DNA of 64,000 bases from Polymorphum gilvum SL003B-26A1. Its GTDB lineage: Bacteria; Pseudomonadota; Alphaproteobacteria; Rhizobiales; Stappiaceae. This document shows positions 9,340-17,717 of the stretch, piece after piece. The translations under genes and the position numbers were made by a program. The stretch is from positions 3,859,001 through 3,923,000 of the forward strand of contig NC_015259.1 of assembly GCF_000192745.1 (NCBI RefSeq), given 5' to 3'. The notes beneath the pieces are model-generated. The model was not told where the DNA came from. It ran no database searches and saw only the letters and a list, made by a program, of their open reading frames with translations. Position 1 is the first letter of the stretch; each line of letters starts with the position of its first letter.

Positions 9340-10803
9340 ATGCGTGCGCAGCCGAAAGCCTCCCACTTCATTGCCGGCACCTATGCCGAGAGCCCGCAGG
9401 GCACGCCGTTCGAGAGCCTTTATCCGGCAACCGGCGAGACCATCGCACGCCTGCACATGGCCGACGCGGAGACGATCGAGGCGGCGATATCCTCGGCTCG
9501 AGAGGGGCAGATGGCCTGGGCTGCGACGCCGGCGGCGGCGCGTGGACGGGTGCTCAGAAAGGCGGCGGAGATCCTGCGGGCGCGCAACCGGGAGCTGTCG
9601 GTGCTGGAGACGCTGGACACCGGCAAGCCGCTGCAGGAAACCCTGGTGGCGGATGCCGCCTCGGGTGCCGACTGCCTGGAATACTACGGCAACCTGGCCG
9701 CCACCCTGACCGGCCAACATATTGATCTTGGAGGGTCTTTTGCCTACACACGGCGCGAGCCGCTGGGGCTGTGCGTCGGCATCGGAGCCTGGAACTACCC
9801 GATCCAGATCGCCTGCTGGAAGGCCGCGCCGGCGCTTGCCTGCGGCAATGCGATGATCTTCAAGCCGTCAGAGGTGACGCCCCTGAGTGCGCTGAAGCTC
9901 GCCGAAGCGCTGCTGGAGGCGGGGCTGCCGGCCGGCGCCTTCAACGTCGTCCAAGGCGGCGCGGAGACCGCGCGCCGTCTGATAAGCCATCCGGCGGTGG
10001 CCAAGGTGTCGCTCACCGGATCGGTGGCGACAGGCGCCAGGGTCGCTGCGCTGGCGGGGGAAAACCTCAAGCAGACGACGCTGGAACTCGGCGGGAAATC
10101 CCCGCTGATCGTGTTCGACGACGCCGACGTCGACAACGCCGTGTCGGCTGCCATCAACGGCAATTTCTACTCGAGCGGCCAGATCTGCTCCAACGGCACG
10201 CGGGTGTTCGTGCACCGGGCGATCCGCGACACCTTCCTCGACAGGCTGGCGGCCCGCACCGTACAGGCGCGGATCGGCGATCCGCTCGACGAGGCGACCA
10301 CCATCGGTCCGCTGGTGTCGGCAGCGCAGATGGAAAAGGTGTTGTCCTACATGGAGCTTGGCCGCCAGGAAGGGGCCCGGATCGTGACCGGCGGCGGACC
10401 CGCGCGGGTACCCGGGTTCGAGGGCGGGTGGTTCGTCGAGCCGACGGTGTTCGCGGACGTGCGCGACGACATGCGCATCGCACGCGAGGAGATCTTCGGC
10501 CCGGTCATGTGCCTGCTCGACTTCTCCGGCGAGGCGGAAGTGATCGAACGGGCGAACGGCACCGACTTCGGCCTCGCTGCGGGCGTGTTCACGAAGGATA
10601 TCCAGCGCGCGCACCGGGTCGTTGCCGCGCTGCAGGCGGGGACATGCTGGATCAACGCCTACAACCTGACCCCGGTCGAAATGCCCTTCGGCGGCGTGAA
10701 GCAATCGGGCATGGGCAGGGAAAACGGCCACGCCGCGATCGAGCACTACAGCCAGATCAAGAGCGTCTACGTGGAGGCGGGCGACGTTTCGAGCCCATTC
10801 TGA
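9340..10803 (+). CDS. betB: Betaine aldehyde dehydrogenase
   Basis: NAD(P)-dependent aldehyde dehydrogenase of 487 residues, oxidising betaine aldehyde to glycine betaine. Visible are the cofactor segment [10 protein letters not shown], the general-base Glu in [12 protein letters not shown] and the catalytic Cys in [11 protein letters not shown]. The C terminus [20 protein letters not shown] is typical of BetB. A purine-rich AAGGGA lies upstream of the ATG. It is the third gene of betIAB and completes the pathway started by ChoXWV. Confidence 0.95.
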   Translation: MRAQPKASHFIAGTYAESPQGTPFESLYPATGETIARLHMADAETIEAAISSAREGQMAWAATPAAARGRVLRKAAEILRARNRELSVLETLDTGKPLQETLVADAASGADCLEYYGNLAATLTGQHIDLGGSFAYTRREPLGLCVGIGAWNYPIQIACWKAAPALACGNAMIFKPSEVTPLSALKLAEALLEAGLPAGAFNVVQGGAETARRLISHPAVAKVSLTGSVATGARVAALAGENLKQTTLELGGKSPLIVFDDADVDNAVSAAINGNFYSSGQICSNGTRVFVHRAIRDTFLDRLAARTVQARIGDPLDEATTIGPLVSAAQMEKVLSYMELGRQEGARIVTGGGPARVPGFEGGWFVEPTVFADVRDDMRIAREEIFGPVMCLLDFSGEAEVIERANGTDFGLAAGVFTKDIQRAHRVVAALQAGTCWINAYNLTPVEMPFGGVKQSGMGRENGHAAIEHYSQIKSVYVEAGDVSSPF

Positions 10804-10841
10804 GACGCTGCCGACAAAGCGTCCCGAGACTCTCCCACTTC

Positions 10842-10917
10842 ACTCCGGCATCCCTCCGACGCCCATCCGGAGTCCTGGTGGGCACCTGCCGGAGAGGTGC
10901 CTGAGACCTCCAGGAGG
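10842..10917. other. Stem-loop cluster after betB
   Basis: Nested inverted repeats fill part of the 162-bp gap between betB and the next gene: ACTCCGG (10842) with CCGGAGT (10867); then TCCTGG (10873) and GGCACCT (10881) pairing with AGGTGCC (10895) and CCAGGA (10910). There is no T-run, so a factor-independent terminator is doubtful. It may be a betB 3' stabiliser or a leader of the FAD oxidoreductase gene 49 bp downstream. Confidence 0.35.
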
Positions 10918-10965
10918 CGGCAGACCGCTGGCGGCGGACCGTCGTAGCCCCTATAAGCGGGCGCG

Positions 10966-12144
10966 ATGACGGATGTCGATGTCCTGATCCTGGGTGCCGG
11001 GGCGGCCGGACTGATGTGCGCGATCGAGGCCGCGAGACGCGGCCGGCGCGTGCTGGTGCTCGACCATGCCCGGCGGGCCGCGGAGAAGATCCGCATCTCC
11101 GGCGGCGGGCGCTGCAACTTCACCAACCTCCACTGCGCGCCGGCAAACTTTCTGTCGCAGAATCCGCGCTTCTGCGTGTCGGCGCTGAAGCGCTACACCC
11201 AGCACGACTTCCTGAAGCGGGTCGAGGCGCATCGAATCGGCTGGCACGAGAAGGCCCTCGGCCAGCTGTTCTGCGATGACAGCGCCCAGGACATCATCGA
11301 TATGCTTCTCGGCGACCTCGCGGCGGCGGGCGGGCGGCTGCTGCTGGAGACCGAGGTCACGGCGGTCGACAGGCCGGACGAACGCTTTTCGGTGGCGACC
11401 TCCAGGGGCGCGCTGCGGGCGGCGTCGCTGGTGGTGGCGACCGGCGGGCCGTCGATCCCGAAGATCGGCGCGACCGGTTTCGGCTACGACATCGCCAGGC
11501 GCTTCGGCCTCGCCGTGGTGCCGACACGCCCGGCGCTGGTGCCGCTGACCTTCTCCGACCATCACCGGGCGCTATGCCAACGGCTGGCGGGCGTGTCGGT
11601 CGACGCGACGGTGAGCGTCGAGGGTACCCGGTTCCGCGAGGGGTTGCTTTTTACTCACCGCGGCCTGTCCGGGCCGTCCATCCTGCAAATCTCGTCCTAC
11701 TGGCGCGAGGGACGGCCGATCACGGTCGACCTGCTGCCCGGCACCGACGCCTTCGCGGTGCTGAAGGCGGCGCGCGCGGCCCATGGCCGGCAGGATCTCA
11801 GGACCGCGCTGGCGGCCCTGCTGCCGAAGCGGCTAGCCGAGGAACTGGCCGGCGAACACGGATTGTCCGGCCGGCTCGCCGACGCCTCCGACAAGGTGCT
11901 GCGCAAGGCCGGCGAAGCGGTCAACGCCTGGCGGCTGGTGCCGGCGGGCACGGAGGGCTACCGCACGGCGGAGGTGACGCTCGGTGGCGTCGACACGCGG
12001 GAACTGTCGTCCAAGACCATGGAGGCCGCCAGAGTGCCCGGGCTCTATTTCATCGGCGAGGTGGTCGACGTGACCGGCCATCTCGGCGGCTTCAATTTCC
12101 AGTGGGCCTGGTCTTCCGGCTGGGCGGCCGGACAGGCGGTGTGA
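10966..12144 (+). CDS. YhiN/HI0933-family FAD-dependent oxidoreductase
   Basis: A 392-residue flavoprotein of the HI0933/YhiN family (often annotated as aminoacetone oxidase family). The N-terminal dinucleotide motif is ILGAGAAGLMCAIEAARRGR, followed by the family marker RISGGGRCNFTN; a second FAD-contact element LYFIGEVVDVTGHLGG and FNFQWAWSSGWAAG close the protein. The physiological substrate of the family is not settled, so no specific reaction is assigned. It stands alone on the plus strand, with structured sequence upstream and a LacI regulator 177 bp downstream. Start: ATG giving MTDVDVLILGAG. Confidence 0.85.
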   Translation: MTDVDVLILGAGAAGLMCAIEAARRGRRVLVLDHARRAAEKIRISGGGRCNFTNLHCAPANFLSQNPRFCVSALKRYTQHDFLKRVEAHRIGWHEKALGQLFCDDSAQDIIDMLLGDLAAAGGRLLLETEVTAVDRPDERFSVATSRGALRAASLVVATGGPSIPKIGATGFGYDIARRFGLAVVPTRPALVPLTFSDHHRALCQRLAGVSVDATVSVEGTRFREGLLFTHRGLSGPSILQISSYWREGRPITVDLLPGTDAFAVLKAARAAHGRQDLRTALAALLPKRLAEELAGEHGLSGRLADASDKVLRKAGEAVNAWRLVPAGTEGYRTAEVTLGGVDTRELSSKTMEAARVPGLYFIGEVVDVTGHLGGFNFQWAWSSGWAAGQAV

Positions 12145-12321
12145 GCGCCTGCAGGACGGACATGGCCCCGGCCTTGCCGGTCACGACAGCCACGGCCTGC
12201 GCGGGCAGGCGCTCAAGATCGCGTCCGCTTCGCAACGGGCGCCCCTTGCCGCACTGCAACAAAAATGCAGACAGACGAACATTCTTCGCTATAGTCGCGG
12301 CCTCGACAACCGGAAAAGGCG

Positions 12322-13380
12322 ATGCGGCGGGTAACCATCCATGACGTGGCGGCGCGGGCGGGCGTGAGCCTGGCGACGGTGGACCGGGTGCTGAACGGGC
12401 GGTCCGGGGTACGGCCGGCGACCGTGGCCAAGGTGGCCGCCGCGGTCGAGGCGCTGAGCTACCGTCCGGACGTCCATGCCGCCAGCCTCGCCAAGAAGCG
12501 CCGCTACCGGCTGAAGTTTCTGCTGCCCGACGGTGCCAATGCCTTCATGCTGGACCTGAGGCGGGAAACCGAGGACCTGGCGCTGCGGCTGGCCGGCGAG
12601 CGGATCGACCTCGGCGTGTTGCCCATCGACGCCTTCGACAGCCATTCGGTCGCCGGCACGCTGGCGATCCTCGACCGGGCCAGTTGTGACGGCGTCGCGG
12701 TGGTGGCGCCGGCCTCGACGGAGGTGCGCGCCGCAATCGACCGGCTGACGCTGCGCGGCGTGCCGGTGGTGACGCTGGTATCGGACCATCCCGGTTCGGC
12801 CCGGTCGCATTTCGTCGGCATCGACAACGTGGCGGCTGGCCGGGTCGCCGGGCGCCTGCTCGGCCGCTTCCTGCCCAAGGTGCCGGCCAAGGTGGGCTTC
12901 ATCGCCGGATCGCTCGGCCTGCGCGACCATGCGGAACGCCACGGCGGCTGCCTGGAGCTGTTCGAGGAGGCGTTTTCGCATCTGGAGCCGCTGCGCGTGC
13001 GCGAGGGGCGCGACGACAACATCCGCACGCGCGAGATCGTGCTGCGACTGCTCGACGAGCATCCGGACATCGCCGGGCTGTACAGCATCGGCGCCGGCAA
13101 CCGCGGCGTGATCGCGGCGCTGGAGGAGACCGGGGCGGCCGGACGCGTGACCGTGGTCGCCCACGAACTGACGCCCCATACCCGGGCCGCGCTGCTGGCC
13201 GGCACCCTCGACGCCGTTATCGCCCAGGATGCGGGCCACGAGGTGCGCAGCGCCGTGCGCGTGCTGAAGGCGCTGATCGACGGCAAGCCGCTGATGGAGG
13301 GGCAGGAACGGATCGGCATCGACATTTTCCTGCCCGACAACCTGCCGCCGCACGGCCACGGGTCGCCCTGCGTCATCTGA
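12322..13380 (+). CDS. LacI-family transcriptional regulator
   Basis: A 352-residue repressor. The helix-turn-helix VTIHDVAARAGVSLATVDRVLNG is at residues 4-26, with a hinge helix near 45-58 (SYRPDVHAASLAK). The ligand domain has the type I periplasmic-binding-protein fold and looks like sugar-responsive members (FVGIDNVAAGRVAGRLLGRF, YSIGAGNRGVIAALEE). No sugar transporter or catabolic gene adjoins it, so the effector and target cannot be named. The 177-bp upstream gap shows no clear operator. Confidence 0.85.
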   Translation: MRRVTIHDVAARAGVSLATVDRVLNGRSGVRPATVAKVAAAVEALSYRPDVHAASLAKKRRYRLKFLLPDGANAFMLDLRRETEDLALRLAGERIDLGVLPIDAFDSHSVAGTLAILDRASCDGVAVVAPASTEVRAAIDRLTLRGVPVVTLVSDHPGSARSHFVGIDNVAAGRVAGRLLGRFLPKVPAKVGFIAGSLGLRDHAERHGGCLELFEEAFSHLEPLRVREGRDDNIRTREIVLRLLDEHPDIAGLYSIGAGNRGVIAALEETGAAGRVTVVAHELTPHTRAALLAGTLDAVIAQDAGHEVRSAVRVLKALIDGKPLMEGQERIGIDIFLPDNLPPHGHGSPCVI

Positions 13381-13474
13381 ACGCTTGGCAGGGCCCGCGC
13401 GATATGATTTCCTGTGGCTCGGAGAAAGGTTCCGGAGCGGCCGAATCGGTGCGTTGCCGCATTCGCAGCGGAAC

Positions 13475-13493
13475 TTGAATTATAATAATTCAA
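13475..13493. promoter_or_regulatory. AT-rich palindrome upstream of the rirA-like gene
   Basis: A 19-bp perfect palindrome around one central base, arms TTGAATTAT and ATAATTCAA, ends 44 bp before the Rrf2-family start. It stands out from GC-rich surroundings. AT-rich palindromes of this kind are bound by iron regulators in Hyphomicrobiales (RirA iron-responsive boxes, Irr boxes), so autoregulation or Irr control is plausible. The TGA/TCA spacing is 11 rather than the usual 9, so which regulator binds is uncertain. Confidence 0.5.
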
Positions 13494-13537
13494 AGGACGT
13501 GTTGACGCGACACTTCCGCAAAGACATATATTAAGCC

Positions 13538-13993
13538 ATGCGTCTGACACAGCAAACCAACTATGCAGTCCGTACCCTGATGTACTGCGCCGCGAATCCG
13601 GAACGGCCGAGCAAGGTCGCCGACATCGCGGCAAGCTTCGCCATGTCGGAAACGCATCTGTTCAAGATCATGAAGGTGCTCGTCGACGGCGGTCTGATCA
13701 AGACGATCCGCGGTCGCAACGGCGGCATCGTGCTGGCCCGTCCCGCCAACAAGATCACCATCGGCGAAGTCGTCCGGGTGGCGGAAGAGTCCTTCTACCT
13801 GGCCGAATGCTTCAATTCGGGCCGCAAGGACTGCCCGATCCTGACCACCTGCGGCTTCAACGGCGTGCTGCACGAGGCGCTGGAGGCCTTCATGGACGTC
13901 CTCGACAGCAAGACGATCGAGGACATCGCGGAGAACCGCAAGGACCTGCGCAAGCTCCTGCACATCGAGGCGCCGCTCGCCGCCGCGAGCTGA
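13538..13993 (+). CDS. rirA: Rrf2-family iron-responsive regulator, RirA-like
   Basis: A 151-residue Rrf2 regulator starting MRLTQQTNYAVRTLMYCAAN, with the winged helix in the first 80 residues. Cysteines fall at 91, 99 and 105 (AECFNSGRKDCPILTTCGF), the spacing of the three cluster-ligating cysteines of rhizobial RirA. RirA holds an Fe-S cluster when iron is sufficient and represses iron uptake; on iron loss it releases DNA. The nearby hemP gene supports an iron role. NsrR, the nitric oxide sensor of the same fold, is the main alternative, but the N terminus and spacing fit RirA better. Confidence 0.75.
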   Translation: MRLTQQTNYAVRTLMYCAANPERPSKVADIAASFAMSETHLFKIMKVLVDGGLIKTIRGRNGGIVLARPANKITIGEVVRVAEESFYLAECFNSGRKDCPILTTCGFNGVLHEALEAFMDVLDSKTIEDIAENRKDLRKLLHIEAPLAAAS

Positions 13994-14089
13994 GGCCGAC
14001 CGCACAGGCTTACCCCGTCACGACGGATCAAGGACCGCCGACGCCGCACGCACGGCGGAGGGCGGCGGGTCGTTGCCTTCCCTCTTCTT

Positions 14090-14251
14090 GTCACCCTCGA
14101 CCCCGGCCGCAGCGCAGCGGAGAGCCGGGGACCCACTCGCTGGGCCGCCTGCCGCAGGGGCGGAAGGGGTAAGGCGGCGCGGACCGAACCAATCAACCAC
14201 CGCCCTGCGAACGAGTAGGCCCCGGGTCTCGCGATGCTCGCCCGGGGTGAC
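14090..14251. repeat. Paired inverted repeat in the rirA-hemP gap
   Basis: The 590-bp stretch between the rirA-like gene and hemP has no convincing gene. It holds two arms of about 40-50 bp that are imperfect reverse complements: the left arm begins GTCACCCTCGACCCCGG and ends near CCCACTCG (14139), and the right arm begins CGAGTAGGCCCCGGG (14212) and ends at GGGGTGAC. The left arm itself folds (CCCCGGC with GCCGGGG). It looks like an interspersed palindromic element; no transposase is linked. Confidence 0.45.
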
Positions 14252-14522
14252 GGCGGAGGGGTATGGCGGAGCGCGCCTTGCGCGTCCGACGGGACGGAGA
14301 TCGGTCGTGGCGGGATCGGAGACGCCCCCCGGAAAGGGGCCGAAGGGGAATGCCGGGCTGGCTTGCCGCTTGAGGGAGAGGAGAAAACAGCTGGCTGGCC
14401 GGCATTTCGACTGAAGAGGTCAGTCTGCCGACCGGCGGGGATCCGGAGGACGCGAATTCCGTACTGCCGCCGATCAGGCCTTGTCTTGATACTTTATTCT
14501 GAGTATTAGAGTCAAGTTATTT

Positions 14523-14541
14523 GTTGCGAACCGATCGCAAC
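14523..14541. promoter_or_regulatory. Palindromic operator candidate upstream of hemP
   Basis: A perfect 7-5-7 inverted repeat (GTTGCGA, five bases, TCGCAAC) lies 42 bp before hemP. About 30 bp further upstream an AT-rich segment with outer arms CTTGA and TCAAG may hold the promoter. HemP genes are normally iron-repressed, so this is a candidate site for an iron or haem regulator; its consensus is not one I can assign. Confidence 0.4.
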
Positions 14542-14583
14542 TTTTGAATCCTTCTAAACTCTTGAAGTGGCGGGGCAAATCCG

Positions 14584-14778
14584 ATGGGCGAAGCAAACCC
14601 GAGACAGGACAAGATGACATTGCCGGCGGCCCGCCGGGCGGCAGCGGCCGGCAGTGAGCGGGCGGTCGTGGACAGCCAGACCCTGTTCAAGGGCGGCCGC
14701 GAGGTGCGCATCCAGCACAACGAGGAAACCTACCGGCTGACGATCACCAAGCTCGGCAAGCTGATCCTGACCAAATAG
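14584..14778 (+). CDS. hemP: Hemin uptake protein HemP
   Basis: Small 64-residue protein ending in the HemP signature: SQTLFKGGREVRIQHN followed by EETYRLTITKLGKLILTK. HemP-family proteins accompany haem uptake genes and several act as activators of the haem receptor gene under iron limitation. No receptor or haem transporter is next to it here. Two starts are possible (14584, or ATG at 14614 after an AGGAC); neither has a strong ribosome site and the conserved part is unaffected. Its proximity to a rirA-like gene suggests an iron-regulated locus. Confidence 0.8.
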   Translation: MGEANPRQDKMTLPAARRAAAAGSERAVVDSQTLFKGGREVRIQHNEETYRLTITKLGKLILTK

Positions 14779-14911
14779 CGCGGGCGGCCACAGGCAACGT
14801 TCCCCGTTGCACGGCCGGCGGCACCGGTCCATGGCGGAAAGCCCGGCGTGGCGGCGATGTGCCGCTGTGCGGGGCCGTCCCGCGCCCCACCCGCCGTCGC
14901 GGCGCCGGGCC

Positions 14912-15033
14912 AGAGCGCTTTCCGCTCAAGCGGAACCGCTTGATCGACAAGAAATCGCTCCAGCATAGTCACTGGAGCATAGTCGTATCGACCGGACCGA
15001 TTCGATCCGGTCGATACGACTATGCTTTAGCGC
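14912..15033. repeat. Dispersed palindromic repeat, copy A
   Basis: About 120 bp made of three successive hairpins: TCAAGCGG/CCGCTTGA, GCTCCAG/CTGGAGC, and a long terminal stem GCATAGTCGTATCGACCGGA with its complement ending in GACTATGC. A second copy is at 23752-23863 in the opposite gene context. Several base pairs of the terminal stem differ between copies but stay paired. It ends just before the DUF486 gene start and may affect its transcript. Confidence 0.8.
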
Positions 15034-15046
15034 CAAAGGGTGATTC

Positions 15047-15400
15047 ATGTCCCTCGTCCCGGTCCCGGTCCCGGTCGCGACCATCGGCCTGCTTCTGGCC
15101 TCCAACATCTTCATGACCTTCGCCTGGTACGGGCACCTGAAGTTCAAAAGCGCGTCCCTATGGACGGTGATCCTGGCGAGCTGGGGCATCGCATTCCTGG
15201 AATACTGCTTCCAGGTGCCGGCCAACCGGATCGGCCACGGCTATTTCAGCGCGGTGGAACTGAAGACGATCCAGGAGGTGATCACGCTGACCGTGTTCGC
15301 CGGCTTCTCGGTGCTCTACCTGGGCGAGGCGATCCGTATCAACCACGTCATCGGCTTCGCGCTGATCGCCGCGGGCGCATTCTTCGTGTTCCAGCGCTGA
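15047..15400 (+). CDS. DUF486 / DMT-like small membrane protein
   Basis: A 117-residue protein with four hydrophobic segments, matching the DUF486 family: ASNIFMTFAWYGHLKF near the start, then NRIGHGYFSAVELKTIQEV and a final IGFALIAAGAFFVFQ. DUF486 proteins resemble half of a drug/metabolite transporter; no substrate is known. The start ATG follows the dispersed repeat directly. A strong hairpin lies 12 bp after the stop. Confidence 0.85.
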   Translation: MSLVPVPVPVATIGLLLASNIFMTFAWYGHLKFKSASLWTVILASWGIAFLEYCFQVPANRIGHGYFSAVELKTIQEVITLTVFAGFSVLYLGEAIRINHVIGFALIAAGAFFVFQR

Positions 15401-15412
15401 ACGGAACGGAAA

Positions 15413-15440
15413 GCCGGCGGTCCCTCACGAGACCGCCGGC
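15413..15440. terminator. Bidirectional hairpin between DUF486 gene and livJ
   Basis: Perfect 10-bp stem, GCCGGCGGTC and GACCGCCGGC with an 8-nt loop, between two convergent genes. A second hairpin, CTGTCC-GAA-GGACAG at 15452-15466, sits just past the livJ stop. There is no long T-run, so termination strength is uncertain. Confidence 0.6.
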
Positions 15441-15469
15441 CATCACGTCCTCTGTCCGAAGGACAGGGA

Positions 15470-16675
15470 TCACTGCATCTCGGTCAGCAGCTCGAAGCCG
15501 TTGGCGCCGACCTTGAACAGCGAGTAGGCGCCCGGCACGTCGCCGGCGGCGTCGAAGTTGTGGTCGCCGGCCGCGCCCTTGTAGTCGATGGCCTTGCCGG
15601 CCGCGATCAGCTCCTTGGCCTTCTTCCACTCGCCCGGACGGATCGGCTCGCCGCCTTCGCCGGCCGCGACCTCGCGCAGGGCGGCCGCGACCTTGGACTT
15701 GTCGCCGCCAGCCTTTTCCAGCGCCAGCGCGAGCAGGAAGGCCGCATCGTAGGAGGTGGTGACGAAGATCGCGTCCGGATCGCCGCCGGCCGCCTTGAAC
15801 GCCTCGTTGAACAGGTCGAGGGAGTCCGACTTCTCGCCGACCGGCGAGGAGGCGACGAAGGTGGCGAGGTTCTCTGCGCCCAGTTCCTTGATCGGCGCGT
15901 CGGACCGCATGCCGTCGCCGCCGACGAACTTCTCGAAGAAGCCGTTCTCCAGCGATTCGCGCAGCATGGTCAGGCCGGAGCCGTCGCCGTAGTCGAAGAT
16001 GACCAGGGTGTCGGCGCCGCCCTTGGCGAGCTCGGCGAGGTTGGAGCGGTAGGAGGCCTTCTCGCCCTCATGGGCGGCAAATCCGGCGATCTCGCCGCCC
16101 TGGGCCTCGAACTCGGACTTGAAGGCGTTGGCGAGGCCGGTGCCGTAGTCGTTGTTCAGATAGGCGACGGCGACCTTGGTGTAACCCTGCGCCTTGAGCG
16201 TGCGGGCGAGCGCGCGGCCCTGGTAGTCGTCGGAGGGCACGGTGCGGAACACGGTGTCCTTGTCGTTCAGGCCGGTGATCTCCGGCGAGGTGCCCGACGG
16301 GGTGATCAGGGCGATGCCGGCCGGGATGGTCACCGAGTTGGCGGCGGCGAGCACCGCGCCCGAGCAGTGCGGGCCGACGATGGCGGCGACGCCGTCGACG
16401 TTGACCGCCTTGGTGGCCGCGTCGGTGCCGTTCTGCGGGTTGCAGGCGCTGTCGCCGATGACCGCGACCAGCTTTTCGCCGCCCATCAGGCCGCCCTGCT
16501 CGTTGACCTGGGAGATCGCCAGCTGGGCGGCGTCGATCATCGCCGGGGCCATGGCCGCGATCGGACCGGAGATGCCGCCGAGCAGGCCGATCTTGACATC
16601 GGCCTTCGCCGGGGCACCGGCCAGGGCGGTGGTCGCCAGCAGGGCGCCGGCCAGCGCGAGAAGCTTCGTTTTCAT
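15470..16675 (-). CDS. livJ: Branched-chain amino acid ABC transporter substrate-binding protein
   Basis: Periplasmic LivJ/LivK-type binding protein of 401 residues. A signal peptide (MKTKLLALAGALLATTALAG) precedes the mature start KADVKIGLLGGISGP. Family features include the hinge region IVGPHCSGAVLAAAN and VAVAYLNNDYGTG. The ATG at 16675 is supported by GGAGG about 8 nt upstream; the longer reading to 16705 would precede the signal peptide. It is last in the kynB-livG-livF-livH-livM-livJ row. Because kynB heads the row, aromatic compounds such as tryptophan or kynurenine are possible substrates besides leucine, isoleucine and valine. Confidence 0.88.
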   Translation of the reverse strand: MKTKLLALAGALLATTALAGAPAKADVKIGLLGGISGPIAAMAPAMIDAAQLAISQVNEQGGLMGGEKLVAVIGDSACNPQNGTDAATKAVNVDGVAAIVGPHCSGAVLAAANSVTIPAGIALITPSGTSPEITGLNDKDTVFRTVPSDDYQGRALARTLKAQGYTKVAVAYLNNDYGTGLANAFKSEFEAQGGEIAGFAAHEGEKASYRSNLAELAKGGADTLVIFDYGDGSGLTMLRESLENGFFEKFVGGDGMRSDAPIKELGAENLATFVASSPVGEKSDSLDLFNEAFKAAGGDPDAIFVTTSYDAAFLLALALEKAGGDKSKVAAALREVAAGEGGEPIRPGEWKKAKELIAAGKAIDYKGAAGDHNFDAAGDVPGAYSLFKVGANGFELLTEMQ

Positions 16676-16741
16676 CAAGATACCTCCACTTTTTTGCGGG
16701 GACACGCAGTCCCTCTTAGAGAACTTTCTCCATGTCGGCGA

Positions 16742-17704
16742 TCAGCGCCGGGTCGACCTGTCGACGGCCGCCGCGTCGCCCCGCAGGGGCTCCGGCAGCA
16801 GGCCCTCGGGCCGGAAGCGCAGCACGAACTGCAGCATCAGGCCGATGAGGAAGACCCGTATGTATTTCGCCTTGATGGCATATTCATGCGGGAGCCGATC
16901 AGTTGCAATCTCTGAAACTGACCAAATGGTCCAAACCACCAGCGCGCCAAGGATGGCGCCGCGGTTGTTGCCCGAACCGCCGAGGATCAGCATGATCCAG
17001 ACCAGGAAGGTGGCGATCATCGGGTCGATCGCCTCGGGCGTGATCGAACGGTTGAAATGGGCGAACAGCGCGCCGCCAAGGCCCATCAGCGCGGCGCCGA
17101 AGACGAACGCCTCCAGGCGCCGGTAGGCGATGTCCTTGCCCATCGCCTGGGCGGCGTTCTCATTGTCGCGGATGGCGCGCATCATGCGGCCCCAGGGCGC
17201 GTTGAACTGGCGCTCGAGCATCACGTAGGCGACGGCGAGCACGACCAGGACGATGGCCAGATAGGCCATCTGCGATTCGACATAGGGCAGGTCGCCGAAG
17301 GGGCGCGGGATGCCGGTGATGCCGCGCGCGGCGTTGGTCAGCGCCGGCTCCGACTTAATCACCAGACGGATGATCTCGGCGACGCCGATGGTGGCGATGG
17401 CAAGATAGTCGGAGCGGAAGCGCAGACAGATCTTGCCGATCGGCCAGGCGATCAGCCCGGCGGCGAGCATGGCGCCGAGCCAGCCGACGAAGAACGGCAA
17501 CTCGAAGCCGCCGATGCGCCCGGCGGCATGGGGACTGGTCAGGATCGCCGACGTGTAGGCGCCGACGGCGAAGAAGCCAGCGATGCCGACGTTGAACAGT
17601 CCCGAATAGCCCCACTGGATGTTGAGACCGAGGGCGAGCAGGGCGTAGATGCCGATGAACACGCCCATGAACAGGGCGTAGTTGGCAAGGCCGATGAGTT
17701 CCAT
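16742..17704 (-). CDS. livM: Branched-chain amino acid ABC transporter permease LivM
   Basis: A 320-residue permease with about eight to ten membrane segments. LivM markers are LGLNIQWGYSGLFNVGIAGFF near the start and the coupling loop RAIRDNENAAQAMGKDIAYRR in the middle. It pairs with LivH 13 bp upstream. The start (MELIGLANYALFMG) was chosen because the longer open frame to 17869 has no membrane or family character in its first 55 residues. Confidence 0.9.
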   Translation of the reverse strand: MELIGLANYALFMGVFIGIYALLALGLNIQWGYSGLFNVGIAGFFAVGAYTSAILTSPHAAGRIGGFELPFFVGWLGAMLAAGLIAWPIGKICLRFRSDYLAIATIGVAEIIRLVIKSEPALTNAARGITGIPRPFGDLPYVESQMAYLAIVLVVLAVAYVMLERQFNAPWGRMMRAIRDNENAAQAMGKDIAYRRLEAFVFGAALMGLGGALFAHFNRSITPEAIDPMIATFLVWIMLILGGSGNNRGAILGALVVWTIWSVSEIATDRLPHEYAIKAKYIRVFLIGLMLQFVLRFRPEGLLPEPLRGDAAAVDRSTRR

Positions 17705-17717
17705 GCGGGCCTCCCTC

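Noticed and set aside
13538-13993. NsrR assignment for the Rrf2 regulator
   Set aside because: Cysteines at 91, 99 and 105 and the MRLTxQTNYAVR start match RirA; no nitric oxide genes adjoin except a globin 18 kb away.
14073-14414. Overlapping frames in the rirA-hemP gap
   Set aside because: They fall in inverted-repeat sequence, are Arg/Gly/Pro-rich, and lack ribosome sites.
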